From NCBI RefSeq assembly GCF_008000815.1, contig NZ_CP042806.1:3658001-3722000 (forward strand): a stretch of 64,000 nucleotides of DNA. The letters run 5' to 3'. How positions within the stretch are numbered: the stretch's first letter is position 1; every line of letters begins with the position of its first letter. A model generated the notes under the pieces. The model saw nothing but the letters and a program-made list of their open reading frames with translations, ran no database searches and had not been told where the DNA came from. This stretch comes from Terriglobus albidus. Its GTDB lineage: Bacteria > Acidobacteriota > Terriglobia > Terriglobales > Acidobacteriaceae. A program made the position numbers and the translations under genes. Shown here one piece after another: positions 44,911-54,105 of the stretch.

Positions 44911-45065
44911 GAGAATAGCGCAAGACTAGCAACGGTTGAATTCGGCTCGGGCAGGCGGGCACCTTGCCATCGTCTGACATGAATCACGACACGCTCATAT
45001 GCTGGAGGAGGCTGGGTTCTGCATAGCCTTATTCAAGATCATGCTGGCTACTTCGCCAGGATGTT

Positions 45066-45190
45066 CTATTTCTTTGTCCCATCTCCTGGAGAGCAATGAG
45101 CGCCCGGAACGGCTGTTCGGATGGCGAGCACAAGGCTAGCGGCGACCACGAGGGACGAACCTAGCCACTCGAAGTCGATTTGCTTACGGG
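45066..45190 (-). pseudogene. Fragment related to the small gene after dnaE2
   Basis: Encodes RKQIDFEWLGSSLVVAASLV then LAIRTAVPGA, matching RKEVDAQKLGPALLIASSLV then LAIRTARWPA of the 95-residue protein at 32858-33145. There is no in-frame ATG, GTG or TTG before the core on the 3' side of the tRNA gene, and the C-terminal half is missing, so it looks like a decayed copy. The surrounding 44911-45219 holds nothing else that I can identify. Confidence 0.55.
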
Positions 45191-45219
45191 CTAGTTGCGT
45201 AAATTGTTGAAGGGAAGTA

Positions 45220-45307
45220 TGGCGGAGAGACAGGGATTCGAACCCTGGATACCTTGCGGTATACACGCTTTCCAAGCGTGCGCCTTCAGCCACTCGGCCA
45301 TCTCTCC
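45220..45307 (-). tRNA. tRNA-Ser (anticodon GGA)
   Basis: Acceptor stem GGAGAGA with TCTCTCC, discriminator G, encoded CCA end (45222-45220), D-arm GCCGAGTGGCTGAAGGC, anticodon stem CACGC / GCGTG with loop TTGGAAA (anticodon GGA, reads UCC and UCU), a long variable arm TATACCGCAAGGTATC typical of serine, and T-arm GGGTTCGAATCCC. 88 nt including CCA. Confidence 0.98.
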
Positions 45308-45353
45308 GTTGCGGGGATGCAACATCTCTGAAGGTATCACATCCTGTGTCTCC

Positions 45354-46496
45354 TTACATCGGCGGCTGTGCCAGAACGCTCTCATAGAAGCGTTCATAAA
45401 GAGGAATGACGTTGGAGCTGCAGAACAGCTTCTGGGCGGTTTGCCTGGCCGCGTGGGACATCTCCGTCAGCTGGTCCTTATGAGTTAATAGATTGATTGC
45501 GGCGGCAGCCATGCCGTCCGTGTCTCCTACCGGGAAGAGCATGCCGGTGACGCCGTCGTCGATCAGTTCCGGCACGCCGCCGACGCGAGTCGCGATCGCC
45601 GGGACGCTACAGGCCATCGCTTCCAGGGCAGCCAGGCCGAAGGACTCCATCTCGGAGGGCATCAGCATCAGGTCAGCCAGGGACAGCAGATCTTCCACGC
45701 TGTTCTGCTTGCCGAGGAAGTGGATGCGGTTCTTGATACCGTAGCTGACAGCAAGCCGCTCGGCCTCACTGGTGTCGGGCCCATCGCCGATCAGCATCAG
45801 GCGAGCCGGTAGCTGCCTTGTGATCTTGGCGAAGGTGTGGACGACGTCGGTAGCCCGCTTCACCGGACGGAAGTTTGAGAGATGGACGAACAGAGCTTCG
45901 TCCGGAGCAGCATATTTCTGCCGGTCACGTTCGTAGACGTCGGGACGGCGCATATAGACATCGCAGTTGACGAAGTTGCGGATCACTTCGATATCGCGCG
46001 TGATCGAGAAGGCGCGTTCCGTCTCTTCTTTCAGATACTGCGAGATCGACGTAATGCCGTCAGATTGCTCGATGCCGAACTTGGTGATTGGCAGAAAGGA
46101 GTGATCCTGTCCAACGAGCGTGATATCGGTACCGTGCAGCGTCGTGATGAACGGCAACCTGATTCCGCGCGCAGCCAGCATCTGCCGCGCCAGCAGCGCA
46201 CAGACCGAATGCGGAATGGCATAGTGCACATGCAACAGATCGAGCTGGTAGAACTCCGCTACCTCCGCCATACGCGTTGCCAGCGCCAGATCATACGGAG
46301 GGAACTGAAAGAGCGGATAGTTGGTGACTGGAACCTCGTGATAACGGATATTGGTCTCACGGTCGGTCAGGCGGAAGGGCTCCGCGTAGGTGATGAAATG
46401 AATCTCGTGTCCACGGGCGGCGAGTTCAATGCCAAGCTCCGTCGCGACGACGCCGCTGCCGCCGTAGGTGGGATAACAGGTAATGCCGATCTTCAT
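45354..46496 (-). CDS. bshA: N-acetyl-alpha-D-glucosaminyl L-malate synthase (bacillithiol biosynthesis)
   Basis: GT4-family retaining glycosyltransferase of 380 residues that joins GlcNAc from UDP-GlcNAc to L-malate, the first step of bacillithiol synthesis. The start MKIGITCYPTYGGSGVVATE is diagnostic of BshA; HFITYAEPFR, LLHVHYAIPHS, TLHGTDITLVGQD and the donor-site EX7E in PSEMESFGLAALEA are intact. It follows the ChbG/HpnK-type gene by 15 bp and precedes tRNA-Ser. The deacetylase BshB (LmbE type) and BshC are not in this window. Confidence 0.95.
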   Translation of the reverse strand: MKIGITCYPTYGGSGVVATELGIELAARGHEIHFITYAEPFRLTDRETNIRYHEVPVTNYPLFQFPPYDLALATRMAEVAEFYQLDLLHVHYAIPHSVCALLARQMLAARGIRLPFITTLHGTDITLVGQDHSFLPITKFGIEQSDGITSISQYLKEETERAFSITRDIEVIRNFVNCDVYMRRPDVYERDRQKYAAPDEALFVHLSNFRPVKRATDVVHTFAKITRQLPARLMLIGDGPDTSEAERLAVSYGIKNRIHFLGKQNSVEDLLSLADLMLMPSEMESFGLAALEAMACSVPAIATRVGGVPELIDDGVTGMLFPVGDTDGMAAAAINLLTHKDQLTEMSHAARQTAQKLFCSSNVIPLYERFYESVLAQPPM

Positions 46497-46511
46497 GAAC
46501 GACTCGTTTCC

Positions 46512-47375
46512 TTACTGGACGGCGATCTTGCCGAAGTGTGTGAGTTCGATGTCCGGGCGAAGGGTTTGGATGCGGGGAAGTATGGCCATAAGACCATGCA
46601 ACTCTTCCTCGCGCGATGCCTGCAAGCGCGTGCGCTGCGAAGCAAGAATGCTGTCACGATAGCCGGGGTGACAGGCGATCTCCCAGACACCCGGCGGCAT
46701 AGCCTTCATCCAGGCTTCGATCATGAGAGCATTCACCCTGCCCGTAGCCGCGACGCCAATGCAGCCATCAGGAGCGAAGATATGGTTCTGTTGGGTTTGC
46801 CTGCGAAAGCGGGAGAGGAAGCGTGCGCGCAGGCCGCGCACTTCAAGCGCCCGTAAGGCATCGGCTTGTGAGGCTTGCAGGCTCCACGGCTGTTCGAAAG
46901 AGTTTCGGACTCTATAGACGCCGCACACCTTCGCCGCCGCCAGTACCGGACGCAGGACAGAGGGAAACATGTGCGTGTGTTTGTGCGTGTCGACGTGGGT
47001 GACGGTGATGCCGGCGTCCTGCAGTCTGCGGATCTGGGCGGTCGCCTCGCGCTCGATCTCTTCCTCCCGCGCCTTGCCCGCAGCCAGGGCCCACACAAAG
47101 CTGCCGAGGGTCGGACGAAAGCTGCGGCCATCGGGACCAAGCAAGGAAGCAACCTCACCCGGCGGCAACATCGGCTGACCGTCTAGAAGAACAATGTGGC
47201 ACCCCACGCCAAGGTTCGGGCGTTGCTTTGCGATGGAGACAGCCTCATCGAAAGCCACACCGCCGGCCATAAGGGTTGCGGAGGTCAATGCGCCGGCGTC
47301 ATGCAGCTCGGCGACGGCACGGCAGATTCCAGGCGCCTGACCGAAGTCGTCGGCGTTGATGATCAGTTGCGGCAT
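46512..47375 (-). CDS. ChbG/HpnK (YdjC) family carbohydrate deacetylase
   Basis: A 287-residue YdjC-fold deacetylase: N-terminal metal motif IINADDFGQ (D9, D10), VDTHKHTHMFP with the His metal ligands, and EIACHPGYRDS. YdjC proteins remove acetyl groups from chitooligosaccharides or related N-acetylated sugars; HpnK members occur with hopanoid genes, none of which is seen here. The ATG at 47375 is used in place of the preceding TTG. It lies 18 bp after the large gene at 47394 and 15 bp before bshA, suggesting one transcript. Confidence 0.87.
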   Translation of the reverse strand: MPQLIINADDFGQAPGICRAVAELHDAGALTSATLMAGGVAFDEAVSIAKQRPNLGVGCHIVLLDGQPMLPPGEVASLLGPDGRSFRPTLGSFVWALAAGKAREEEIEREATAQIRRLQDAGITVTHVDTHKHTHMFPSVLRPVLAAAKVCGVYRVRNSFEQPWSLQASQADALRALEVRGLRARFLSRFRRQTQQNHIFAPDGCIGVAATGRVNALMIEAWMKAMPPGVWEIACHPGYRDSILASQRTRLQASREEELHGLMAILPRIQTLRPDIELTHFGKIAVQ

Positions 47376-47393
47376 CAAGGCTGAGTGTAGCCG

Positions 47394-50300
47394 TTACTGC
47401 GGTGTCTTGCTGAGCCGCCGGTAGTAGTCCGCAACAGCATTCTGGTAGGCGGGCGCTGCTGACTTCGGTTTGGGACTGCGTACCTGCCCCTGATCGAGTG
47501 CTCCATCCTGACGTAACCGCAGCTCCAGCTTGTCGGCCTGTGCCAGAACCTCGGCGCTCATGTTCTCCACCATCTGCGGATTGCCCGGGAAGCGCCGTGG
47601 ATCGAGGTTCTGCATCTGTCGCTGTAGATCTTCGATATCCTTCTTCGCCTGCGGATCGTTGCCCGCAGCCTGACGCAGGTTGTTGAGATCGCGAATGCCC
47701 TGCGAGATGATCTGCTGCATATCCGCCGGGTTATTTGGATTGCCGGGGTCACCAGCGCGGCGTGAGCGGTCGAACTGGTTATTGCCGGTATTCATATTGC
47801 CCCAAACGGTGCCATTGTCGTAGCCGCCACCGCGGTTTACGGTGTTACCCAGATCAGTGCTCAGACCACCACCTGCAGCTTCGGCTCGTCCACCGCCACC
47901 ACTGTTGCCGGTCATCTGCTGTCCACCACCGCGCTGATTGCCGCCTTGCTGCCCTCCCGATTGTTGACCGTTTCCGGCCTGCTGCCCTTGTTGCCCTTGC
48001 CCCTGTTGTCCCTGTCCTGGCTGTCCTTGCCCGTTGCGGCTGCCGTTCTGACCGTTGGGTTGGCCATTTTGTCCCCGCTGCTGGTTATTACCGGGCTGTT
48101 GACCGTTGCCACGGTTGAGGGATTCGATACGGCTGCGGAAGCGGTCCAGCGCACTGAGAGCCGCTGTCTGATCGCCGGAGCTCTGGCGCTGCTGCCGGGC
48201 ATCGTTCCCGCTGCCAATACCATTTGCGGCCTGGCGAACCTGCTGGTTCAGCTTGTCCATGCCGGCACGAATACCTTCTTCAGTACCGTTCGATTCAGGA
48301 TTGATGCCGCGGCGCAGCCAATCGGCTGTGCGTTGGACACGGTTATCCAGGCCATCCTGATCGGCGGCATTGAGCGCATCGCGCAACTTACCGGAGACAC
48401 CGGGCTGTGTCGGTGCAAGTTGGCGAGCTGTGCTGCGCAGATTGTTCTGCAGCCGTGAGAAGTCTTCAGAAAGCTTCTGGCGATCGTCAGCAATACGGTT
48501 CCGCGCAGTGGCGCGGTCAACCATCTCCTGCATTGTGGTTGCCGGGCCTTTCCGGTTCTGCTCGTCGACAAACTGACGGATGCGGTCAGCCTGGTTGCGT
48601 TCTTCTTTCGCGATGCGATCGGCCTCCTGCGAAAGGCCATCGAGTTTACCGCTGGCCTGCTGCTGTTGCGCGCCTCCCATAAGACCGGTTGCCTGGCGGA
48701 GAGACTCCGCGGCTCGACGTGCTGCCTCATTGGCCGCCTGCTGCGAGTTCGATTGACCAGCCTGTGGGCTGGCGGCACGCTTCATCTCATCATTGGCGCG
48801 GCGTAGACGGTCGAGCGCCTGCTGCACGCGGGGATCATCCCCACGTTGATTGCCGGGTTGGCTTCCTGAAGAGCCTGATGCCGAAGCAGACCGGGAGCCT
48901 GATTGCGATCCAGACTGGGAACCGGATTGAGAGGAACCCGATTGCGAACCGGACTGGCTTCCTTGCTGGCCAGACTGCTGCCCATTCTGCTGGCCCTGCT
49001 GTCCGTTCTGATTCTGGGCGAGCTGCTCCATCTGCTTCTGCAGTTGTTCGGCCTCGCGGCGCAGCATCTCCTGCTGCCAACGCTCCTGGAAGCTCTGTTG
49101 TGGATTATTGCGCTGCTGCTGTGCCAGCTCCTCCTGGCGCCGCGCCAGGGCATCGAGCTTCTGCAGCGCGTCGTCGATCTTCTTCTCTTTCTCTTCCTGC
49201 GGAGACCCGGTCTGCGCGCTCTCGTACTGGTTCTTTGCAGTATCGAGCTCGAGGTCGAGCAGCGTGGCCAGGTCGCGTCCCATGGACCCACCGCCACCAC
49301 CGCCTCCTCCACCACGCTGGCCAAAGGCGACCTGGATCTGGCGGAAAGTAGCTTCCGCGCGCAGCAGATACTGCAACGCCTTCTGCTCATTGCCGATGGC
49401 ATCCTTCCACTGCATCTGGCGCAGCTTATCGGTCGCGGGAATCATGGCCTTTGAAGCTTCCTGCATGTCCTTCTCAAAGGAGTTGAAGCTCTCATTCATT
49501 GCCGTCATATCGCGGCTGTCCAGGCGGCTGGAGAGCGCATCGACCTGCTGACGCAGTTTGCTCTGCACATCCGATAGAAACTTCGCCTGGTCCTCACCGG
49601 ACTTCCGCGTGGCCGCCTTGTCGTTCTGCTGCTTCCACGTCTGCGCAATCAGCTCTTTCTCGCGGCGGGAGATCTCGCCCTGGTCCTGTCTTCCTCCACC
49701 GCCACCACCGCCTCCTCCTCCGCCGGCCTGCGATTGCGAGAACTCGCGCTCAAATGGATCGGCCTGGATAAAGCTGATCTCGGTCTTTGATTCAGCATGT
49801 CCGTCGCGGGCCGTAGCGTAGAGGCTGATGACGTCGCCCGGCTGCATCTTGAAGCTCTCAAGACTCAACATCTGCGAACCATCTGCCTGACGCAGCCCTG
49901 GAGCTTTCAACATCGGAACCGTCTGCTCTGCGCCGCCGTTAACGGAGTAGTGCAGCGCCATCGCATTCAAGCCAAACTCCGCCGAGCCTTTCACCTTCAC
50001 CGTGACCTCTTCAATCGGACTGGCGCGGTAGTCGTTCGAAGGCTTCTCGATGGCAATGGTCGGGGGCTCAGCCTTGTTGGTTGCGACGAAGTAGTCCTCT
50101 GTCAGACGCACCGGCTGGCCTTGGTCGATACCGGCAATGTGATAAGCGCCGTCCTTCTGCATCTTCAGAGTGGTGGTGTAGGTATTGCCCTGGCCGCCAC
50201 TGAGCTTCAGGGTCGTGCCGTCGTCCAGCGCGAGAAGCCCATCACGAAGTGGACGGTCCGTGTGGATTTCTAGCTCGGCTTCGGTGCCTTCAATCGCGCG

Positions 50301-51209
50301 CAGATCGCCGCCGTGATCGTCGACCTGCGGCTTCATGCCGGTCCATTTTGGATAGTTGTAGGTCACCTTGATGGCGGTGATCTGCGGCATATCTACGACA
50401 CGCAGAGTGTAGTGAGTACTGGTCAATGGCCCCGCGCTGACGTAGTACTCCACGTTCTCAGGCAGGGCGGTGAAGAGGAACTGAAAACCGGGAGCTCCTT
50501 CCAGCGGTCTCATTGGCACAGGTTCCCAACGCCCTGCACTCTGATAGCGGGCAAAGAGCTGTACCTTGTCGGTCTGCACACCGGTGATCTGTGCGGTGAC
50601 GAGCTGGTCGGTATTGCGGCGCAAGGCAGCGTTGCCTGGAGTTACGCGGATGTCATAGAGCGGTGGAACGTCTTTCTTCGGTCCAGTCCAGAGAAGCGAA
50701 GCGCCGTATCCGAGGTACCCAGGGCCTGCGACGATCATCCATAGCAGGATGCCGAGTGAAACCACCCCTCCAGCCATCAATGCGTAAAAGGTGCGCTGCG
50801 GCACCAGGTCGTGTGGACTGGCAGTTTCAGCGACGGCCAGCGTGTCTCCTGCAAGCAGTTCGAGGAATGGCCCTGACTGCGTCTCCTGCCGCTCCGAGAA
50901 GGTGAGCAAGCGGTCATCGAAGGCAGGGAAGGCGCGTTCCACCTGTTTCACACTGGCCGCGCGTGTGTGCCGGAGCAGCGGGATGACCAATGCGATGGTC
51001 GCGGCGAGGATGATCGCCAGCAACATGGCCAGACGTGTCAGGGTAAGGCTGCGCAACGGAAAGGCGTAGGCATTCAGGATCAGGACGGCGACGACAGTCA
51101 CGATCAGTGCGGTGGCCGCAATGACGGCCGAACCGCGCAGGGTAGCTGCCAGCCGAAGCCGGCGTTCGACACTGTCGATGTAGGCGTTGAGCTGTTGTTG
51201 ACGGCTCAT
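47394..51209 (-). CDS. Large membrane protein with Gln/Gly/Ser-rich tail (DUF4175-like), end of MoxR operon
   Basis: A 1271-residue protein. Three hydrophobic segments lie near the N-terminus (about 24-45, 57-80, 145-170), then a periplasmic beta-rich region (about 190-500, with repeated Ig-like phrases such as YDIRVTPGNAALRRN), a poly-Gly stretch of about 11, long coiled-coil helices (about 510-760) and two low-complexity blocks built from QNGQQ, SQSGS and GQGQQ. It resembles the DUF4175 proteins found next to MoxR/DUF58 genes in Acidobacteria and Planctomycetes. The ATG at 51209 overlaps the previous stop (ATGA) and has GGGAGG upstream. Function is probably structural, spanning the envelope. 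Confidence 0.82.
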   Translation of the reverse strand: MSRQQQLNAYIDSVERRLRLAATLRGSAVIAATALIVTVVAVLILNAYAFPLRSLTLTRLAMLLAIILAATIALVIPLLRHTRAASVKQVERAFPAFDDRLLTFSERQETQSGPFLELLAGDTLAVAETASPHDLVPQRTFYALMAGGVVSLGILLWMIVAGPGYLGYGASLLWTGPKKDVPPLYDIRVTPGNAALRRNTDQLVTAQITGVQTDKVQLFARYQSAGRWEPVPMRPLEGAPGFQFLFTALPENVEYYVSAGPLTSTHYTLRVVDMPQITAIKVTYNYPKWTGMKPQVDDHGGDLRAIEGTEAELEIHTDRPLRDGLLALDDGTTLKLSGGQGNTYTTTLKMQKDGAYHIAGIDQGQPVRLTEDYFVATNKAEPPTIAIEKPSNDYRASPIEEVTVKVKGSAEFGLNAMALHYSVNGGAEQTVPMLKAPGLRQADGSQMLSLESFKMQPGDVISLYATARDGHAESKTEISFIQADPFEREFSQSQAGGGGGGGGGGGRQDQGEISRREKELIAQTWKQQNDKAATRKSGEDQAKFLSDVQSKLRQQVDALSSRLDSRDMTAMNESFNSFEKDMQEASKAMIPATDKLRQMQWKDAIGNEQKALQYLLRAEATFRQIQVAFGQRGGGGGGGGGSMGRDLATLLDLELDTAKNQYESAQTGSPQEEKEKKIDDALQKLDALARRQEELAQQQRNNPQQSFQERWQQEMLRREAEQLQKQMEQLAQNQNGQQGQQNGQQSGQQGSQSGSQSGSSQSGSQSGSQSGSRSASASGSSGSQPGNQRGDDPRVQQALDRLRRANDEMKRAASPQAGQSNSQQAANEAARRAAESLRQATGLMGGAQQQQASGKLDGLSQEADRIAKEERNQADRIRQFVDEQNRKGPATTMQEMVDRATARNRIADDRQKLSEDFSRLQNNLRSTARQLAPTQPGVSGKLRDALNAADQDGLDNRVQRTADWLRRGINPESNGTEEGIRAGMDKLNQQVRQAANGIGSGNDARQQRQSSGDQTAALSALDRFRSRIESLNRGNGQQPGNNQQRGQNGQPNGQNGSRNGQGQPGQGQQGQGQQGQQAGNGQQSGGQQGGNQRGGGQQMTGNSGGGGRAEAAGGGLSTDLGNTVNRGGGYDNGTVWGNMNTGNNQFDRSRRAGDPGNPNNPADMQQIISQGIRDLNNLRQAAGNDPQAKKDIEDLQRQMQNLDPRRFPGNPQMVENMSAEVLAQADKLELRLRQDGALDQGQVRSPKPKSAAPAYQNAVADYYRRLSKTPQ

Positions 51210-53215
51210 GCTTCCTCCCTTTGCGTACCCAGGTACTGCCCGGCCACGATGGACTCCGCCAGAGCCACCAGGAAGAGGACGAGCATAGCGTACCACCATA
51301 AGCTGACGCGTACGGTGTCATTTTGCGCGGCGCCGGCGGTGCTGCCGCCATTGCCGTTGGCGCTGCCCGCCCAGAGCTGTTGCACATCGGGCGGAAGGAT
51401 TTCGAGGTTACTCTCACGTGTGTCGGCATTTACGCCAATCAAGCCGTCGCGTCCGTTCGCAAACCGCACCTGGTAGAAGCCGGCAGAGCTAAGCCGCAGC
51501 GTCTGCGCGGTCGCCGCCTCGGCCAGGGTCAGCGGGCGGTGGCCGTCGGGCGCGATGACGTCCACGCTTGCTCCCGGGCCGCTTCCAGTCGTTACCGAGC
51601 GTAGAGGAACGAATTCGTCCACCAGCCGGGCTCCGCTTAGACGCTCCGTGCCGGAGAGATAGCGGGTCGCCAGATCGAGAAAGGGGACAAAGGCCGGCGA
51701 GAGCGGAAGATCGTTGGTCAGGTTATCGAAGCCCGAAGCCAGGACGAGGACATGTCCCTCGCCTAGCTGCTTGTCCATAAGCAACGGCGTCCCGTCCGTC
51801 AGCTTCGCGATGACGCGCATACCGTTTGTGTCGACATTGGCAGCGAACGAGAAGCGTGCGTCGTTCCAGCCGGTCGTCTCACGCAGTGCCGCGTGCGTGC
51901 GATCAAGATCGCCCACGCCCATGGGATCGCCTTCGCGGGTGTAGAGGTGCGGCTGCCCGGTACTAGCGCCAAGCAGAGGAAGCTTGCCCTGGCGGCCGGC
52001 ATTTGTGCCAATGGCCATCAGCACGTTCCCGCCGCCCTGAACATACTTTTTCAGTGCATTCTCGAAGGCGATCGGCAGGGAAGGCACATCCGACAAAATG
52101 ACGTAAGCGTACTTCGTCGGATCGGATTCTGTGACGGTATCGGAGCTCATCGGCTGCAACAGATAGGCTCCCTGGCTGGCTGCGGCGATAGCGGCACTCA
52201 CATACAACGGTGAGCGTGTATCGTTCGCCGGACGGACCAGGAGGATATGCTCAGGATCACTGTGGCGCACGGCGAAGCGCCACTGATCATCCGACGGAAG
52301 TGCATCGCTACCTTCGATCGCTACAGCACAGCGGCTCAGGCCGTAGGGAACATCGAGACCAGTGAACTCAACAGTAGCCGTGCCATTCTCTGGGAGATTC
52401 ACCGTCTTCGTGGTGATGGTCTTGCCGTCGATAACTAAGGAGACCTTCTTTACCGCGGCTTTACTGTTGTAGCCGGCAACAACCGCGCGAACGCGAGCGC
52501 CCTTCGTATCGGCTATCTGCGAAGGAGCGTCCACGCTCACCACGGTGAAGTTCTCTTCGGTGCGATTGGTAGTGGGATGCAGGATAAGTTTTGTACTCTC
52601 CGGCAGCACCATCTCGGCGAAGTTGCCGGGAACGCTGGACCGTTGCATATCGCTGAAGAGATGTAGATCGATGGGCGTATGGTTTGCCTCATCCAGCGCA
52701 CGCACGCTGCGGCCAAGATCGCCGAAGTTGGAGCGCCCATCACCTGGCTGCAGTCCGTTGATCGCTGAGCGCAGCGTTTCATTATCTTCGATCGGTTGCG
52801 TCAATGCTTCGAGCTGGCCACCCAGAGCCATCACCTGCGCCTTCTGCCCCGGATGCCGTCCACTCAGGGTGTTGAGCGCCTGTTGTTTTGCTTCGGTAAA
52901 GCGCGTCTCGCTTCGCATGCTGAGCGAACGGTCGACGACCAGCAGCAGTAGGCGGTCATGCGCTTTGGAAGCTGGTCTGCGAATGAATGGCGAGGCGAAG
53001 GCCAACGCGAGCAGCAGTACAATCAGGGCGCGGAGTGAGAAGAGCAGCAGGTACTTCAGGCGCTGGTGCTTGGTGGAGCTCTGCGTGCCGCGTTCGAAGA
53101 ACATCAGAGAGCTGAAGGGAAGCGGAATGGACTTGTGGCGGCGCAGCAGATGCACGTAGACCGGCAGGCCTATGGCAAGTGCTCCGGCAAGAAACCATGG
53201 CGCAAGGAATCCCAT
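51206..53215 (-). CDS. BatA-type membrane protein with von Willebrand A domain
   Basis: A 669-residue protein with the BatA N-terminal region (FLAPWFLAGALAIGLPVYVH, then the basic LLRRHKSIPLPFSSLMFF), a second membrane segment (about 55-78), and a VWA domain with a MIDAS motif D95-R-S-L-S99. The rest is periplasmic beta-sandwich and an amidotransferase-like region (VLMAIGTNAGRQG; GHVLVLASGFDNLTNDLPLS), ending in a membrane segment (about 635-655). It partners the MoxR ATPase in related systems. Start and stop overlap both neighbours by 1 and 4 bases. Confidence 0.88.
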   Translation of the reverse strand: MGFLAPWFLAGALAIGLPVYVHLLRRHKSIPLPFSSLMFFERGTQSSTKHQRLKYLLLFSLRALIVLLLALAFASPFIRRPASKAHDRLLLLVVDRSLSMRSETRFTEAKQQALNTLSGRHPGQKAQVMALGGQLEALTQPIEDNETLRSAINGLQPGDGRSNFGDLGRSVRALDEANHTPIDLHLFSDMQRSSVPGNFAEMVLPESTKLILHPTTNRTEENFTVVSVDAPSQIADTKGARVRAVVAGYNSKAAVKKVSLVIDGKTITTKTVNLPENGTATVEFTGLDVPYGLSRCAVAIEGSDALPSDDQWRFAVRHSDPEHILLVRPANDTRSPLYVSAAIAAASQGAYLLQPMSSDTVTESDPTKYAYVILSDVPSLPIAFENALKKYVQGGGNVLMAIGTNAGRQGKLPLLGASTGQPHLYTREGDPMGVGDLDRTHAALRETTGWNDARFSFAANVDTNGMRVIAKLTDGTPLLMDKQLGEGHVLVLASGFDNLTNDLPLSPAFVPFLDLATRYLSGTERLSGARLVDEFVPLRSVTTGSGPGASVDVIAPDGHRPLTLAEAATAQTLRLSSAGFYQVRFANGRDGLIGVNADTRESNLEILPPDVQQLWAGSANGNGGSTAGAAQNDTVRVSLWWYAMLVLFLVALAESIVAGQYLGTQREEA

Positions 53216-54105
53216 CAGGCGGCCACCGCCTTTCTCAGCGAGAGGTATGCCTGCAATGTGGCATCCAACGGCTGATCGGTAACCAGAAGGCGGTAATCCA
53301 TACCCGCTGCGCGCGCACGTGCCTCAATGGCCGCAAGATGCGCCTGCAGCCGACGGCGATATTCATTCTTCGCGTAGTCGGGAATGACCTCCATCACCTG
53401 ACCAGTCTCCATGTCTTCCAACACAGATGGCCCACGGAGCTCCGGTTTGATCTCTTTCGGATCGAGTACCTGGAAGAGTGTGACTTCGCTGCCGTGATAG
53501 CGGAGCGGTTCAATCGCTTCCACCATCTCTTCCGGATCTCCGAAGAAGTCGGAGAAGACCATCACCATGCCGCGCCGTCGCAGCAGTTCATGGGCGTAGC
53601 GCATCGGATTGGCAAAGTTCGTCCGTGCCGCAGGCTCCGCGCGATCCAGAGCCGCCAGCACGCGGTAGAGTTGCCCCTGTCGCGTCGAAGGTCTGACAGA
53701 CTCTCGAATATCGTTATCAAAGACCACAATACCGGCCGCATCCCGCTGGTATTTGATGGCCATGTACATCAGCGCCGCAGCGGCATAGCGCGCGTAGTTC
53801 ATCTTGTTGACGGCGTGCGAGGCGTACTTCATGGAGTTACTGGCGTCCAGAAGTACGGTCACCTGGCTGTTGGTCTCGCCACGGTAACGCTTCAGATAAG
53901 TGCGCTCAGTGCGTGCAAAAAGATTCCAGTCGATGTGGCGCGGATCCTCTCCCGGAGTGTAGGCGCGATACTCGGCAAACTCCTGGCTGAAGCCGAAGTC
54001 GGCAGACCGGTGCAGACCGGCGACAAAGCCGTCCACGACCGTACGCGCCAGCAATTCAAGATTGCCGATACTTGCCAGAATCGCGGGATCGAGGAATCGT
54101 TGCAT
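53215..54105 (-). CDS. DUF58 protein
   Basis: A 296-residue cytoplasmic protein whose family signature GEDPRHIDWNLFARTERTYLK is intact (the DUF58 core), followed by a VWA-like fold with D88-A-S-N-S92 as metal-ion site and VMVFSDFFGDPEEM. DUF58 proteins occur next to MoxR and are thought to be its adaptor or substrate. The frame overlaps both neighbours by one base (TGATG). Confidence 0.93.
   Translation of the reverse strand: MQRFLDPAILASIGNLELLARTVVDGFVAGLHRSADFGFSQEFAEYRAYTPGEDPRHIDWNLFARTERTYLKRYRGETNSQVTVLLDASNSMKYASHAVNKMNYARYAAAALMYMAIKYQRDAAGIVVFDNDIRESVRPSTRQGQLYRVLAALDRAEPAARTNFANPMRYAHELLRRRGMVMVFSDFFGDPEEMVEAIEPLRYHGSEVTLFQVLDPKEIKPELRGPSVLEDMETGQVMEVIPDYAKNEYRRRLQAHLAAIEARARAAGMDYRLLVTDQPLDATLQAYLSLRKAVAA

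Noticed and set aside
44498-44980. A 160-residue minus-strand frame overlapping the possible small membrane protein
   Set aside because: Composition and frame position look like a shadow; it is rich in Arg/Ser/Cys with no hydrophobic core or ribosome-binding site.
45066-45293. A 75-residue gene reading through tRNA-Ser into the SLVLAIRTA core
   Set aside because: Its only start codon lies inside the tRNA gene, so it was recorded as a decayed fragment of the core alone.
48700-49800. Long Gln/Gly/Ser- and Pro-coding repeats as a CRISPR or minisatellite locus
   Set aside because: They lie inside a single continuous coding frame and have no constant spacer structure.
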